Shown in pieces: positions 1 through 5,953 of a DNA stretch of 5,953 bases; the stretch's first letter is position 1; the number at the start of each line of letters is the position of its first letter. This stretch comes from Gammaproteobacteria bacterium (GTDB lineage: Bacteria; Pseudomonadota; Gammaproteobacteria; SZUA-229), in contig JALTRC010000043.1 of assembly GCA_026998145.1 (NCBI GenBank), forward strand, positions 1 through 5,953. The letters run 5' to 3'. A program made the position numbers and the translations under genes. The notes under the pieces were generated by a model. It made no database searches, had not been told where the DNA came from, and saw only the letters and a program-made list of their open reading frames with translations.

Positions 1-647
1 TAGAACTGGAAGATGGCAGCATAGTGGTAGCCCATTGCGCCAATACGGGGGCCATGACCGGCTGCCAGCCGGATCATGCGCGGGTGTGGTTAAGCCCGGC
101 CAATGACCCCAGACGCAAAACCGCCTATAGCTGGGAGCTGGTAGAACTGGCGGGCAATGTATTGTGCTGCATCAATACATCCTTAACCAATAAAGTGGTG
201 GCCGAAGCCATCAAACAAAAGACCATTGCTGAGCTGGCAGATTTTGATGAGTGCCGCAGTGAAGTGAAATACGGTGAGGAAGGCAGCCGCATTGATTTTT
301 TATTGCGCAATAGCCAAACGGAACATCTGTGTTTTGTCGAGGTCAAGCATGTGACCCTGCAACTGGAAGGTTCAGTGGGAGCCTTCCCGGATGCGAAAAG
401 CACCCGCGGTCAGAAGCATTTGCGGGAATTAATGGAGCAGCGTAAACAAGGTCACCGCGCAGTGCTTTTATTTGTTATTATGCGCAGCGATATTACGTCT
501 ATTCAGCCGGCTGATCACATCGATGAGGAATATGGTCGATTATTGCGTCAGGCGGCCGACGAAGGAGTGGAGGTTTTGGTGTATTCCACTTTGATTACAT
601 TGCAGTCAATTACACTGGCGGAGCCGGCGCAGCTGCTCCTTACATAA
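1..647 (+). CDS. sfsA: SfsA family protein (sugar fermentation stimulation homologue), 5'-truncated
   Basis: The reading frame is open from base 3 to the TAA at 645-647 and gives about 214 residues. The E. coli protein is about 234 residues, so roughly 20-25 N-terminal residues lie before the window. A GTG at 24 is not a credible start because family-like sequence (ELEDGSIVVAHC) is already being read upstream of it. Family hallmarks are visible: HCANTGAMTGC near the beginning, SEVKYGEEGSRIDFLL (D codon at 294) and FVEVKHVTL (E at 339, K at 345), then GQKHLRELM and HIDEEYGRLL. The D...ExK arrangement resembles a PD-(D/E)xK nuclease-like core behind an OB-like N-terminal domain. E. coli SfsA is known from effects on maltose metabolism and from DNA binding, but its biochemical role is unsettled. 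The permease gene follows after 18 bases on the same strand, so co-transcription is plausible. The family call is firm; the function is not. Confidence 0.95.
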   Translation, partial: ELEDGSIVVAHCANTGAMTGCQPDHARVWLSPANDPRRKTAYSWELVELAGNVLCCINTSLTNKVVAEAIKQKTIAELADFDECRSEVKYGEEGSRIDFLLRNSQTEHLCFVEVKHVTLQLEGSVGAFPDAKSTRGQKHLRELMEQRKQGHRAVLLFVIMRSDITSIQPADHIDEEYGRLLRQAADEGVEVLVYSTLITLQSITLAEPAQLLLT

Positions 648-665
648 ATAAAAACGGATTAACAC

Positions 666-1913
666 TTGTTTAGACCCAAAGAACTCTACATTGGCCTGCG
701 TTACACACGGGCTAAGCGACGCAGTGGTTTTGTGTCTTTTATTGCCTCTATTTCCATGATTGGCATTGCCCTGGGCGTGGCTGCACTGATTGTTGTGCTG
801 TCGGTAATGAATGGTTTTGGCAAGGAACTGCGTGAACGTACCTTAAGCATGACATCCCATGCCACGGTCACCGGTTATGACGGTTTTCTACAGGACTGGC
901 AAAAACTGAAACCGCAACTGATTTCCCATCCCCATGTGCTGGGGGCCGCCCCTTATATTCAGAAAGAAGCCATGTTATCTAACGGCAGTCGGGTGAGTGG
1001 CGCCATTATTCGCGGCGTGTTGCCGGATCAGGAAGCACAGGTTTCCCAGGTGGCGGATAAAATGGTTTCCGGTCATCTGGATGAATTAAAGCCGGGGGAA
1101 TATGGCATTGTGCTGGGCCGTGAGCTGGCCAGTGTGCTGGGTGTATTTGAAGGGGAAAAGGTCACGGTAATAACACCCCAGGCCAATGTCACCCCGGTTG
1201 GTGTGATGCCGCGCCTGCGCCGTTTTACGGTGGTGGGCATATTTGAAGTGGGCATGAATCAATATGATCGCTCCATGGCGATGATTCATTTAAGGGATGC
1301 TCAGAAGCTGTTCAGTATGGGCAGCCGGGTCAATGGCCTGCGCCTGAAGCTGGATGATATGTTCAAGGCTCGCCTGGTGACCTATGAGTTGGGTACCGAG
1401 CTGGGTGATGATTACTGGCTGAAAGACTGGACCAGTATGCACAGCAATCTGTTCAAGGCGTTGAAAACCGAAAAAGTGGTGATGTTTATTATTTTACTGC
1501 TGATTGTTGGCGTGGCCGCATTCAATATTATTTCCACCCTGGTGATGACGGTCAATGACAAGCAGGCGGATATTGCCATATTGCGCACCATTGGCATGAC
1601 GCCCGGAAGCCTGATGGCGGTGTTTGTTATTCAGGGTATGTTGATTGGTTTAATTGGCACTTTGCTGGGGGTGGCAATTGGCGTACCTGTGGCCCTGCAT
1701 GTGAATGATATTGTCAGCTTTTTTGAGCATCTGTTTCATACCCAGTTTTTGCCACCGGATATTTATTATATTACCCAGCTATCGGCTGAACTGCGCGCCG
1801 ATGAAGTCTTAAGCTACGCGCTTTCTGCTTTCGGGCTTTCCGTGCTTGCCACCATTTATCCGGCCTGGCGAGCGGCCAGAATTCAGCCAGCCGATGCCCT
1901 GAGGTACGAATAA
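666..1913 (+). CDS. lolC: Lipoprotein-releasing ABC transporter permease (LolC/LolE family, LolF-like)
   Basis: This inner-membrane permease extracts mature outer-membrane lipoproteins and passes them to the periplasmic chaperone LolA, powered by LolD. The 415-residue length is normal for LolC/LolE. The TTG start gives the typical N-terminus MFRPKELYIGLRYTRAKRR; a weak GGA lies 7 bases upstream (656-658). Hydrophobic segments fit the four-helix family plan: about residues 23-50, 271-296, 314-346 and 381-400, with a large periplasmic domain between the first two. Residues 176-187 (TPVGVMPRLRRF) match the LolA-binding Hook of LolC. The following SMGSRVNGLRLKLDDMF and the C-terminal half (DKQADIAILRTIG, PPDIYYI, YPAWRAARIQPADAL) look LolE-like. 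Because no second permease gene flanks lolD, a LolF-type hybrid is likely. The symbol lolC is given for its place before lolD and its Hook. The stop overlaps the lolD start. Confidence 0.93.
   Translation: MFRPKELYIGLRYTRAKRRSGFVSFIASISMIGIALGVAALIVVLSVMNGFGKELRERTLSMTSHATVTGYDGFLQDWQKLKPQLISHPHVLGAAPYIQKEAMLSNGSRVSGAIIRGVLPDQEAQVSQVADKMVSGHLDELKPGEYGIVLGRELASVLGVFEGEKVTVITPQANVTPVGVMPRLRRFTVVGIFEVGMNQYDRSMAMIHLRDAQKLFSMGSRVNGLRLKLDDMFKARLVTYELGTELGDDYWLKDWTSMHSNLFKALKTEKVVMFIILLLIVGVAAFNIISTLVMTVNDKQADIAILRTIGMTPGSLMAVFVIQGMLIGLIGTLLGVAIGVPVALHVNDIVSFFEHLFHTQFLPPDIYYITQLSAELRADEVLSYALSAFGLSVLATIYPAWRAARIQPADALRYE
1900..1904 (+). promoter_or_regulatory. Ribosome binding site of lolD, inside the permease gene
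   Basis: TGAGG ends 8 bases before the ATG at 1913 and lies within the last codons of the permease gene. It supports 1913 as the lolD start over the in-frame ATG at 1982. Together with the TAATG stop/start overlap it suggests translational coupling, which would help keep permease and ATPase in proportion. Confidence 0.6.
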
Positions 1914-2650
1914 TGGTATTGATCGAGCGCTTTACAGAATCTCAGATTATTCTGCCCAATAACCATGGGGATCCCATTGTGATGGAGACCCTGGATTTAT
2001 GTAAATCCTTTAACGATGGCAATGGTTCGCTTCTGCATGTGCTGTCGGATGTGAATTTAACCGTACGGGCAGGAGAGAAGATTGCCATTGTCGGGGCATC
2101 CGGTTCCGGTAAAAGTACCCTGCTGCACTGTATGGGTGGACTGGATATGCCCACTAGTGGACAGGTGATTATTGAAGAAGCGGATATATCCCGAATCAAT
2201 GAAGCCCAGCGTTGTCGCCTGCGCAATCGGAACCTGGGTTTTATTTATCAGTTTCATCATCTACTGCCGGAATTTACTGCCCAGGAAAATGTCGCCATGC
2301 CGGCTTTAATCCGCGGCGTGAGTCCCCGGCAGGCCATGCTACAGGCCCGCCTGTTGCTGGAAAAAGTCGGTATGACCCGGCGTTTGCATCATAAGCCTGC
2401 TGAGTTATCCGGTGGCGAACGTCAGCGAGCGGCTATTGTCAGGGCCATTATTAATGAACCCCGATGTATTCTGGCCGATGAGCCCACCGGTAATCTGGAT
2501 CGAGCCACAGCCGAGCAGGCGATTCAGGTATTGTTGCGTTTAAATAATGAATATGGAACCAGCCTGGTGGTGGTCACCCACGATATGGCGCTGGCCGAGA
2601 AAATGGATAAAATTTACACCATTGATAATGGCCGATTGTTACCCATATAA
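1913..2650 (+). CDS. lolD: Lipoprotein-releasing system ATP-binding protein LolD
   Basis: This is the cytoplasmic ATPase of the lipoprotein exporter. All ABC nucleotide-binding motifs are intact: Walker A GASGSGKS (61-68), Q-loop glutamine Q113 in the Lol-typical FIYQFHHLLPEFTAQENVA, signature LSGGERQ (165-171), Walker B CILADE (185-190) followed by PTGNLD, and the H-loop histidine H223 in VVVTHD. The FIYQFHHLLP segment separates LolD from the related MacB and FtsE ATPases. From the ATG at 1913 the protein has 245 residues, with an N-terminus about 18 residues longer than in E. coli LolD (233 residues in total). The alternative ATG at 1982 would give METLDLCKSF and 222 residues. I prefer 1913 because of the upstream TGAGG and the one-base overlap with the permease stop. 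hrcA begins 6 bases downstream, where lolE would be expected in an E. coli-type lolCDE operon. Confidence 0.97.
   Translation: MVLIERFTESQIILPNNHGDPIVMETLDLCKSFNDGNGSLLHVLSDVNLTVRAGEKIAIVGASGSGKSTLLHCMGGLDMPTSGQVIIEEADISRINEAQRCRLRNRNLGFIYQFHHLLPEFTAQENVAMPALIRGVSPRQAMLQARLLLEKVGMTRRLHHKPAELSGGERQRAAIVRAIINEPRCILADEPTGNLDRATAEQAIQVLLRLNNEYGTSLVVVTHDMALAEKMDKIYTIDNGRLLPI
2621..2648 (+). promoter_or_regulatory. Weak candidate sigma-32 promoter for hrcA, in the 3' end of lolD
   Basis: ATTGATA (2621-2627), a 13-base spacer and ACCCATAT (2641-2648) resemble the RpoH consensus CTTGAAA - 13 to 15 - CCCCATNT, with two mismatches in the -35 and one in the -10. Spacer length equals that of the two stronger promoters in this window. 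The element lies wholly within lolD codons, so chance similarity is a real possibility. A start 6-8 bases downstream would fall at about 2654-2656, almost on the hrcA ATG at 2657, giving an essentially leaderless message. That would fit the lack of a Shine-Dalgarno sequence there. Confidence 0.35.
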
Positions 2651-2656
2651 GCTTCC

Positions 2657-3703
2657 ATGAGTTCATCACCTGTATTAAATCAACGTGCTCAGCATCTGCT
2701 GAAAACTCTGATCGATTGTTATATCGAGGAAGGGCAGCCGGTAGGCTCTAAAAAACTGGCGGAAGCGGCCGGCTTGAATATCAGCCCGGCCACCATTCGT
2801 AATGTAATGGCCAAACTGGATGACCGGGGGCTGATTACCTCTCCCCATACCTCTGCCGGGCGGGTGCCCACTGAACTGGGTTTTCGCTTTTTTGTGGATA
2901 CCATGCTGGAAGTCAGCCCTCTGGATAAACAGATTCAGCATCAACTGGCCGAGCAGCTAAACCCGGATCAGAACCAGGATGAACTGATTGAATCGGCCAG
3001 TAATCTGTTATCTCAAATGACCCGTATGGCGGGTATTATCTCCATTCCCAAAGGTGGCCGGCTGGTACTGCGACACATTGAGTTTTTGCCTTTATCCGAT
3101 CAGCGGGTGCTGGTGATTATGGTGGTCAATGAAAAGGATGTGCAGAACCGGGTGATTCATGTATCCAGAGACTATACCCAGAATGAATTACAGAAGGTGG
3201 CCAACTATCTGAATCAGCATTTTATTGGTGAGGATATTTTTGCGGTGCGAAAACGGCTGCTGGAAGAGCTGCAAAAAGCCCGGCTGGATATGGATAGTCT
3301 GATGCAATCGGCAGTGGATATCGCGTCCCAGGCACTGCAGCCGGAACAGGGTAACCGTGAAGACTATGTATTACAGGGGCAGAATAACCTGATCCGTTTT
3401 AATGAGCTGGAAAATGCCCGCAAGCTACAGCAGCTATTTGATGTATTTGAAAGCCGCCGCTCCATGCTGGGGCTGCTGGATCGCTGCATACAGGCGGAAG
3501 ATGTGCAGGTGTTTATCGGCCGTGAAGCGGGGCTGGATGATTTTGATAACTGTAGCGTGATTACTTCCCCCTATACCCTGGATGGCGAAGTGCTTGGGGT
3601 GCTGGGCGTGATCGGCCCCACCCGTATGCAATATAATCGGGTGATTCCGTTGGTAGATGTGACGGCCCGATTATTAAGTAATGCCTTGAATCCTGAAAAA
3701 TAA
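2657..3703 (+). CDS. hrcA: Heat-inducible transcription repressor HrcA
   Basis: HrcA represses chaperone genes by binding the CIRCE inverted repeat, and in studied species its folding depends on GroEL. The 348-residue length is typical. The N-terminal winged helix-turn-helix covers about residues 7-75, with the hallmark run SPATIRNVMAKLDDRGLI (43-60) and PHTSAGRVPTELGFRFFVD from 63. A GAF-like middle and C-terminal part follows, ending in the conserved IGPTRMQYNRVIPLVD (from 319). The ATG at 2657 gives a normal N-terminus (MSSSPVLNQRAQHLL) but has no purine-rich ribosome site in the six-base gap after lolD. Expression may therefore depend on coupling to lolD translation or on a leaderless message. 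No CIRCE repeat is visible next to this gene, grpE or dnaK. E. coli lacks HrcA, so the host differs from enterics in having both HrcA and sigma-32-type promoters. Confidence 0.97.
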   Translation: MSSSPVLNQRAQHLLKTLIDCYIEEGQPVGSKKLAEAAGLNISPATIRNVMAKLDDRGLITSPHTSAGRVPTELGFRFFVDTMLEVSPLDKQIQHQLAEQLNPDQNQDELIESASNLLSQMTRMAGIISIPKGGRLVLRHIEFLPLSDQRVLVIMVVNEKDVQNRVIHVSRDYTQNELQKVANYLNQHFIGEDIFAVRKRLLEELQKARLDMDSLMQSAVDIASQALQPEQGNREDYVLQGQNNLIRFNELENARKLQQLFDVFESRRSMLGLLDRCIQAEDVQVFIGREAGLDDFDNCSVITSPYTLDGEVLGVLGVIGPTRMQYNRVIPLVDVTARLLSNALNPEK

Positions 3704-3712
3704 ACCCCACCT
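3685..3712 (+). promoter_or_regulatory. Sigma-32 (RpoH) promoter of grpE, overlapping the end of hrcA
   Basis: CTTGAAT (3685-3691) is followed by a 13-base spacer and CCCCACCT (3705-3712), which is one mismatch in each element against CTTGAAA / CCCCATNT. The -35 lies in the last sense codons of hrcA, and the -10 begins two bases after its stop codon. Transcription would start near 3718-3720 and leave a leader of about 36 nt before grpE. This would let grpE be heat-induced independently of the upstream lolD-hrcA transcript. Confidence 0.75.
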
Positions 3713-3738
3713 AGTTTGGCAGAATATTAAAATGCCTA

Positions 3739-3758
3739 TTTGGAGACGATAAAAAATG
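3739..3758 (+). promoter_or_regulatory. grpE ribosome binding site and start, shared motif with dnaK
   Basis: GGAG at 3742-3745 sits 10 bases before the grpE ATG. The whole block TTTGGAGAC-GATAAAAA-ATG matches the dnaK start region (4408-4426) with one substitution and one inserted A. The rest of the two leaders does not match, so the block looks like a conserved translation-initiation module. Confidence 0.7.
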
Positions 3759-4328
3759 TCCGATGAGCAAACTCTCGAACAGGAAAATAATGAAGTGAAA
3801 GATGAACAGCAAAGTAGCGAGCAGACCGGTGATACGGTTGAACTGAGCAGCGAACAGGAGCTGGAACAAAAGCTGGAAGCTGCTGAGCAGAAGGCGGCGG
3901 ATAACCTGGATCAGCTGTTGCGCACCAAAGCGGAAATGGAAAATCTGCGTCGCCGCACCCAGCGTGATCTGGAAAATGCCCATAAATTTGCCCTGGAAAA
4001 ATTTGTTCAGGAGCTGTTATCAGTGAAAGACAGCCTGGAACTGGGGCTGGATGCCGCCTCACAGGAAGGCGCCGATCTGGAGAAACTGCTGGAAGGCACC
4101 GAGCTGACGGCCAATATGCTGAATAATGTCTTTGAGAAATTTAATGTTAAGGAAATTAACCCGCTCAATGAAAAATTTGATGCGGAGATGCACCAGGCCA
4201 TGTCCATGCAGGAAACCGGTGAGGTTGAACCCAATACCGTATTAGCGGTTATGCAGAAGGGTTATACCTTAAATGACCGGCTGGTTCGTCCGGCTATGGT
4301 GGTGGTTTCAAAGGCGCCGAGTCAGTAA
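3756..4328 (+). CDS. grpE: Nucleotide exchange factor GrpE
   Basis: GrpE is the homodimeric cytoplasmic co-chaperone that opens the DnaK nucleotide pocket and releases ADP, resetting the DnaK-DnaJ cycle. The 190 residues are close to E. coli's 197. The N-terminal ~55 residues are very acidic and rich in Gln and Glu, as usual for the disordered tail. They run into a long coiled-coil helix with the conserved AEMENLRRRTQRD (59-71) and KFALEKFVQELLSVKDSLE. The C-terminal beta domain carries the family signature FDAEMHQAM (141-149) and GYTLNDRLVRPAMVVV (from 169). The start is supported by a ribosome site at 3742-3745. dnaK follows after 95 bases containing its own promoter, so the two genes can be heat-induced separately or by read-through. 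Confidence 0.98.
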   Translation: MSDEQTLEQENNEVKDEQQSSEQTGDTVELSSEQELEQKLEAAEQKAADNLDQLLRTKAEMENLRRRTQRDLENAHKFALEKFVQELLSVKDSLELGLDAASQEGADLEKLLEGTELTANMLNNVFEKFNVKEINPLNEKFDAEMHQAMSMQETGEVEPNTVLAVMQKGYTLNDRLVRPAMVVVSKAPSQ

Positions 4329-4351
4329 GCACGAATAATATTAATTAATGT

Positions 4352-4379
4352 ATTGAAATACGCTAAGCCAGCCCCATCT
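4352..4379 (+). promoter_or_regulatory. Sigma-32 (RpoH) promoter of dnaK
   Basis: ATTGAAA (4352-4358), a 13-base spacer and CCCCATCT (4372-4379) match the RpoH consensus CTTGAAA / CCCCATNT with a perfect -10 and one mismatch in the -35. Transcription should begin at about 4385-4387, giving a leader of about 38 nt. An AT-rich block (about 4333-4351, including the palindrome ATTAATTAAT) lies immediately upstream and could act as an UP-like element, though that is inference. No CIRCE repeat overlaps the promoter. Confidence 0.88.
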
Positions 4380-4407
4380 AGGGTTTAAGCAAAGAATTTG
4401 AATTTAT

Positions 4408-4426
4408 TTTGGAGACAATAAAAATG
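4408..4426 (+). promoter_or_regulatory. dnaK ribosome binding site and start
   Basis: GGAG at 4411-4414 lies 9 bases before the ATG at 4424, within a block almost identical to the grpE start region. The AU-rich leader before it shows no CUCC-type stretch that could mask the ribosome site, so I see no RNA thermometer of the ROSE kind. Confidence 0.7.
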
Positions 4427-5953
4427 GGTAAAATTATCGGTATAGACCTGGGTACAACAAACTCCTGTGTAGCGGTGATGGATGGTGATACACCTAAAGT
4501 TATCGAAAACAGTGAGGGTGATCGTACCACCCCGTCTATCGTCGCTTTTGGCGAAGGGGAAGAGGTTTTAGTTGGGCAGTCTGCCAAGCGTCAGTCTGTT
4601 ACCAATCCTGAAAATACTTTATATGCGGTTAAGCGTCTGATCGGCCGCCGTTTTGATGAAGACGTGGTACAGCGTGATATTAAGCTGGTGCCTTATAAAA
4701 TCATCAAGGCCGACAATGGTGATGCCTGGGTAGAAGTGAATGGCAAAAAGATGGCGCCACCTGAAATCTCAGCTCGCGTACTGCAGAAAATGAAAAAGAC
4801 TGCCGAGGAGTTTCTTGGCGAAGAAGTGACCGAAGCGGTGGTTACCGTGCCGGCTTACTTTAACGATTCACAGCGTCAGGCAACCAAAGATGCGGGCAAG
4901 ATTGCCGGTCTGGATGTTAAACGTATTATCAATGAGCCAACCGCTGCGGCGCTGGCTTACGGTATGGATAAAAAACGTGGCGATGCCAAGGTCGTGGTTT
5001 ACGATTTAGGTGGTGGTACCTTCGATGTATCCATTATCGAAATTGCTGAAATCGACGGCGAGCACCAGTTTGAAGTACTGGCAACCAACGGTGATACATT
5101 CCTCGGTGGTGAAGACTTCGATATGCGCCTGATTGACTTCCTGGCGGATGAGTTCAAGAAGGATACCGGCATGGATCTGCACAATGATCCGCTGGCGCTG
5201 CAACGTTTGAAAGAAGCGGCAGAAAAGGCCAAGATCGAGCTGTCATCTTCATCGCAGACAGATGTAAATCTGCCTTATATTACAGCCGATGCCTCAGGTC
5301 CCAAGCATTTGAATGTGAAGCTGACTCGCGCCAAGCTGGAGTCACTGGTTGAAGAGCTGATTCAGCGCACCATTGCCCCTTGCCAGACTGCACTAAAAGA
5401 TGCCGGCCTGAGCGTAGGTGATATTGATGATGTGATTCTGGTGGGTGGTCAGACACGTATGCCCAAGGTTCAGGAAGAAGTGACTAACTTCTTTGGTAAA
5501 GAGCCTCGTAAGGATGTAAACCCGGATGAAGCGGTTGCCATTGGCGCAGCTATTCAGGGTGGTGTATTAGGTGGTGATGTGAATGACATATTGCTGCTGG
5601 ACGTAACCCCTCTGTCTCTGGGTATTGAAACCATGGGTGGTGTTATGACCAAGCTGGTTGAGAAAAATACAACGATTCCGACCAAGGCATCACAGGTGTT
5701 CTCAACAGCCGATGATAACCAGTCTGCGGTAACGGTTCACGTATTGCAGGGTGAGCGGGAAATGGCTGCCGGTAATAAATCACTGGGTCGTTTCGATTTA
5801 ACGGATATTCCGCCTGCACCACGTGGCGTGCCACAGATCGAAGTATCCTTTGATATTGATGCCAACGGTATTTTGAATGTATCGGCCAAAGACAAGGCAA
5901 CCGGTAAGGAGCAGTCTATTGTCATTAAGGCATCTTCCGGCCTGAGCGACGAT
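4424..5953 (+). CDS. dnaK: Chaperone protein DnaK (Hsp70), 3'-truncated by the window end
   Basis: DnaK is the cytoplasmic ATP-driven Hsp70 that binds unfolded segments with DnaJ and GrpE, and in species with RpoH it also restrains sigma-32. The window holds 510 codons with no stop; the E. coli protein has 638 residues. The ATPase domain shows the three Hsp70 signatures: IDLGTTNS (7-14), VYDLGGGTFDVSII (192-205) and VILVGGQTRMPKV (337-349). Key residues K70, E171 (in NEPTAAALAYG) and the autophosphorylation site T199 fall at the same numbers as in E. coli. The interdomain linker DILLLDV (388-394) and the start of the substrate-binding sandwich (TPLSLGIETMGG from 395) follow. The sequence ends around the start of the helical lid at KASSGLSDD. 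dnaJ would usually come next but is outside the window. The ATG at 4424 is backed by a ribosome site and an RpoH-type promoter. Confidence 0.99.
   Translation, partial: MGKIIGIDLGTTNSCVAVMDGDTPKVIENSEGDRTTPSIVAFGEGEEVLVGQSAKRQSVTNPENTLYAVKRLIGRRFDEDVVQRDIKLVPYKIIKADNGDAWVEVNGKKMAPPEISARVLQKMKKTAEEFLGEEVTEAVVTVPAYFNDSQRQATKDAGKIAGLDVKRIINEPTAAALAYGMDKKRGDAKVVVYDLGGGTFDVSIIEIAEIDGEHQFEVLATNGDTFLGGEDFDMRLIDFLADEFKKDTGMDLHNDPLALQRLKEAAEKAKIELSSSSQTDVNLPYITADASGPKHLNVKLTRAKLESLVEELIQRTIAPCQTALKDAGLSVGDIDDVILVGGQTRMPKVQEEVTNFFGKEPRKDVNPDEAVAIGAAIQGGVLGGDVNDILLLDVTPLSLGIETMGGVMTKLVEKNTTIPTKASQVFSTADDNQSAVTVHVLQGEREMAAGNKSLGRFDLTDIPPAPRGVPQIEVSFDIDANGILNVSAKDKATGKEQSIVIKASSGLSDD

Noticed and set aside
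24..26. GTG at 24 as the start of sfsA.
   Set aside because: The frame is open to the window edge and conserved SfsA-like residues are read before it, so the gene begins outside the window.
590..622. TTGATT...TACACT as a possible sigma-70 promoter before the permease gene.
   Set aside because: The spacer is only 14 bases and the -35 match is weak; it lies inside sfsA coding sequence and is not distinguishable from chance.
659..667. TTAACACTT, similar to the left half of CIRCE (TTAGCACTC), just before the permease start.
   Set aside because: Two mismatches in nine and no GAGTGCTAA-like right half nine bases downstream, so it is not a CIRCE operator.
3736..4062. 108-codon open frame on the minus strand opposite grpE, and similar antisense frames opposite the permease, lolD, hrcA and dnaK.
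   Set aside because: They are shadows of well-supported genes, have no recognisable domain and no convincing starts.
4361..4390. Imperfect hairpin (GCTAAGC...CCCC / GGG...TTAAGC) between grpE and dnaK that might be a terminator.
   Set aside because: The stem is short and interrupted, no T-run follows it, and its left arm is the sigma-32 spacer and -10 element.
4385..4423. Possible RNA thermometer in the dnaK leader.
   Set aside because: The leader is AU-rich and unstructured by eye, with no stretch complementary to the GGAG ribosome site.

Overview
The window reads as a stretch of gammaproteobacterial chromosome. All genes lie on the + strand, tightly packed, and are ordered sfsA (5'-truncated), a LolC/LolE-family permease gene, lolD, hrcA, grpE and dnaK (3'-truncated). 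The DnaK sequence is co-linear with E. coli DnaK through every landmark checked (K70, E171, T199, the D388-D393 linker). Two clear sigma-32 (RpoH) type promoters are visible. Together these point to a gammaproteobacterium that, unlike E. coli, also carries HrcA. I cannot name the genus from sequence alone.

Positions 1-2650 hold the envelope and metabolic half. The C-terminal ~214 residues of SfsA are followed 18 bases later by a 415-residue lipoprotein-release permease that starts with TTG. Its stop codon overlaps the ATG of lolD by one base (TAATG). Only one permease gene is present: lolD is followed directly by hrcA, not by lolE. The single permease carries a LolC-type 'Hook' and a LolE-like periplasmic segment. 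This suggests a LolDF-type exporter, in which one hybrid permease works as a homodimer with LolD, although a partner elsewhere in the genome cannot be excluded.

Positions 2657-5953 hold the heat-shock half. hrcA starts 6 bases after lolD with no visible Shine-Dalgarno sequence. grpE and dnaK each have their own leader of roughly 35-40 nt and their own sigma-32 promoter, both with a 13-base spacer. The grpE promoter has its -35 element inside the last codons of hrcA. A weaker element of the same layout and spacing lies in the last codons of lolD, just before hrcA. No CIRCE operator (the HrcA binding site) was found in the window. The likely reading is that grpE and dnaK are controlled by sigma-32 and that HrcA acts elsewhere, for example on groESL.

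I see no mobile element, CRISPR array, tRNA or rRNA, and no undescribed defence or biosynthetic system. The interest lies in the regulatory layout of the heat-shock genes and in the LolF-like permease. Intergenic spaces are all under 100 bases and are covered by the promoter and leader entries.
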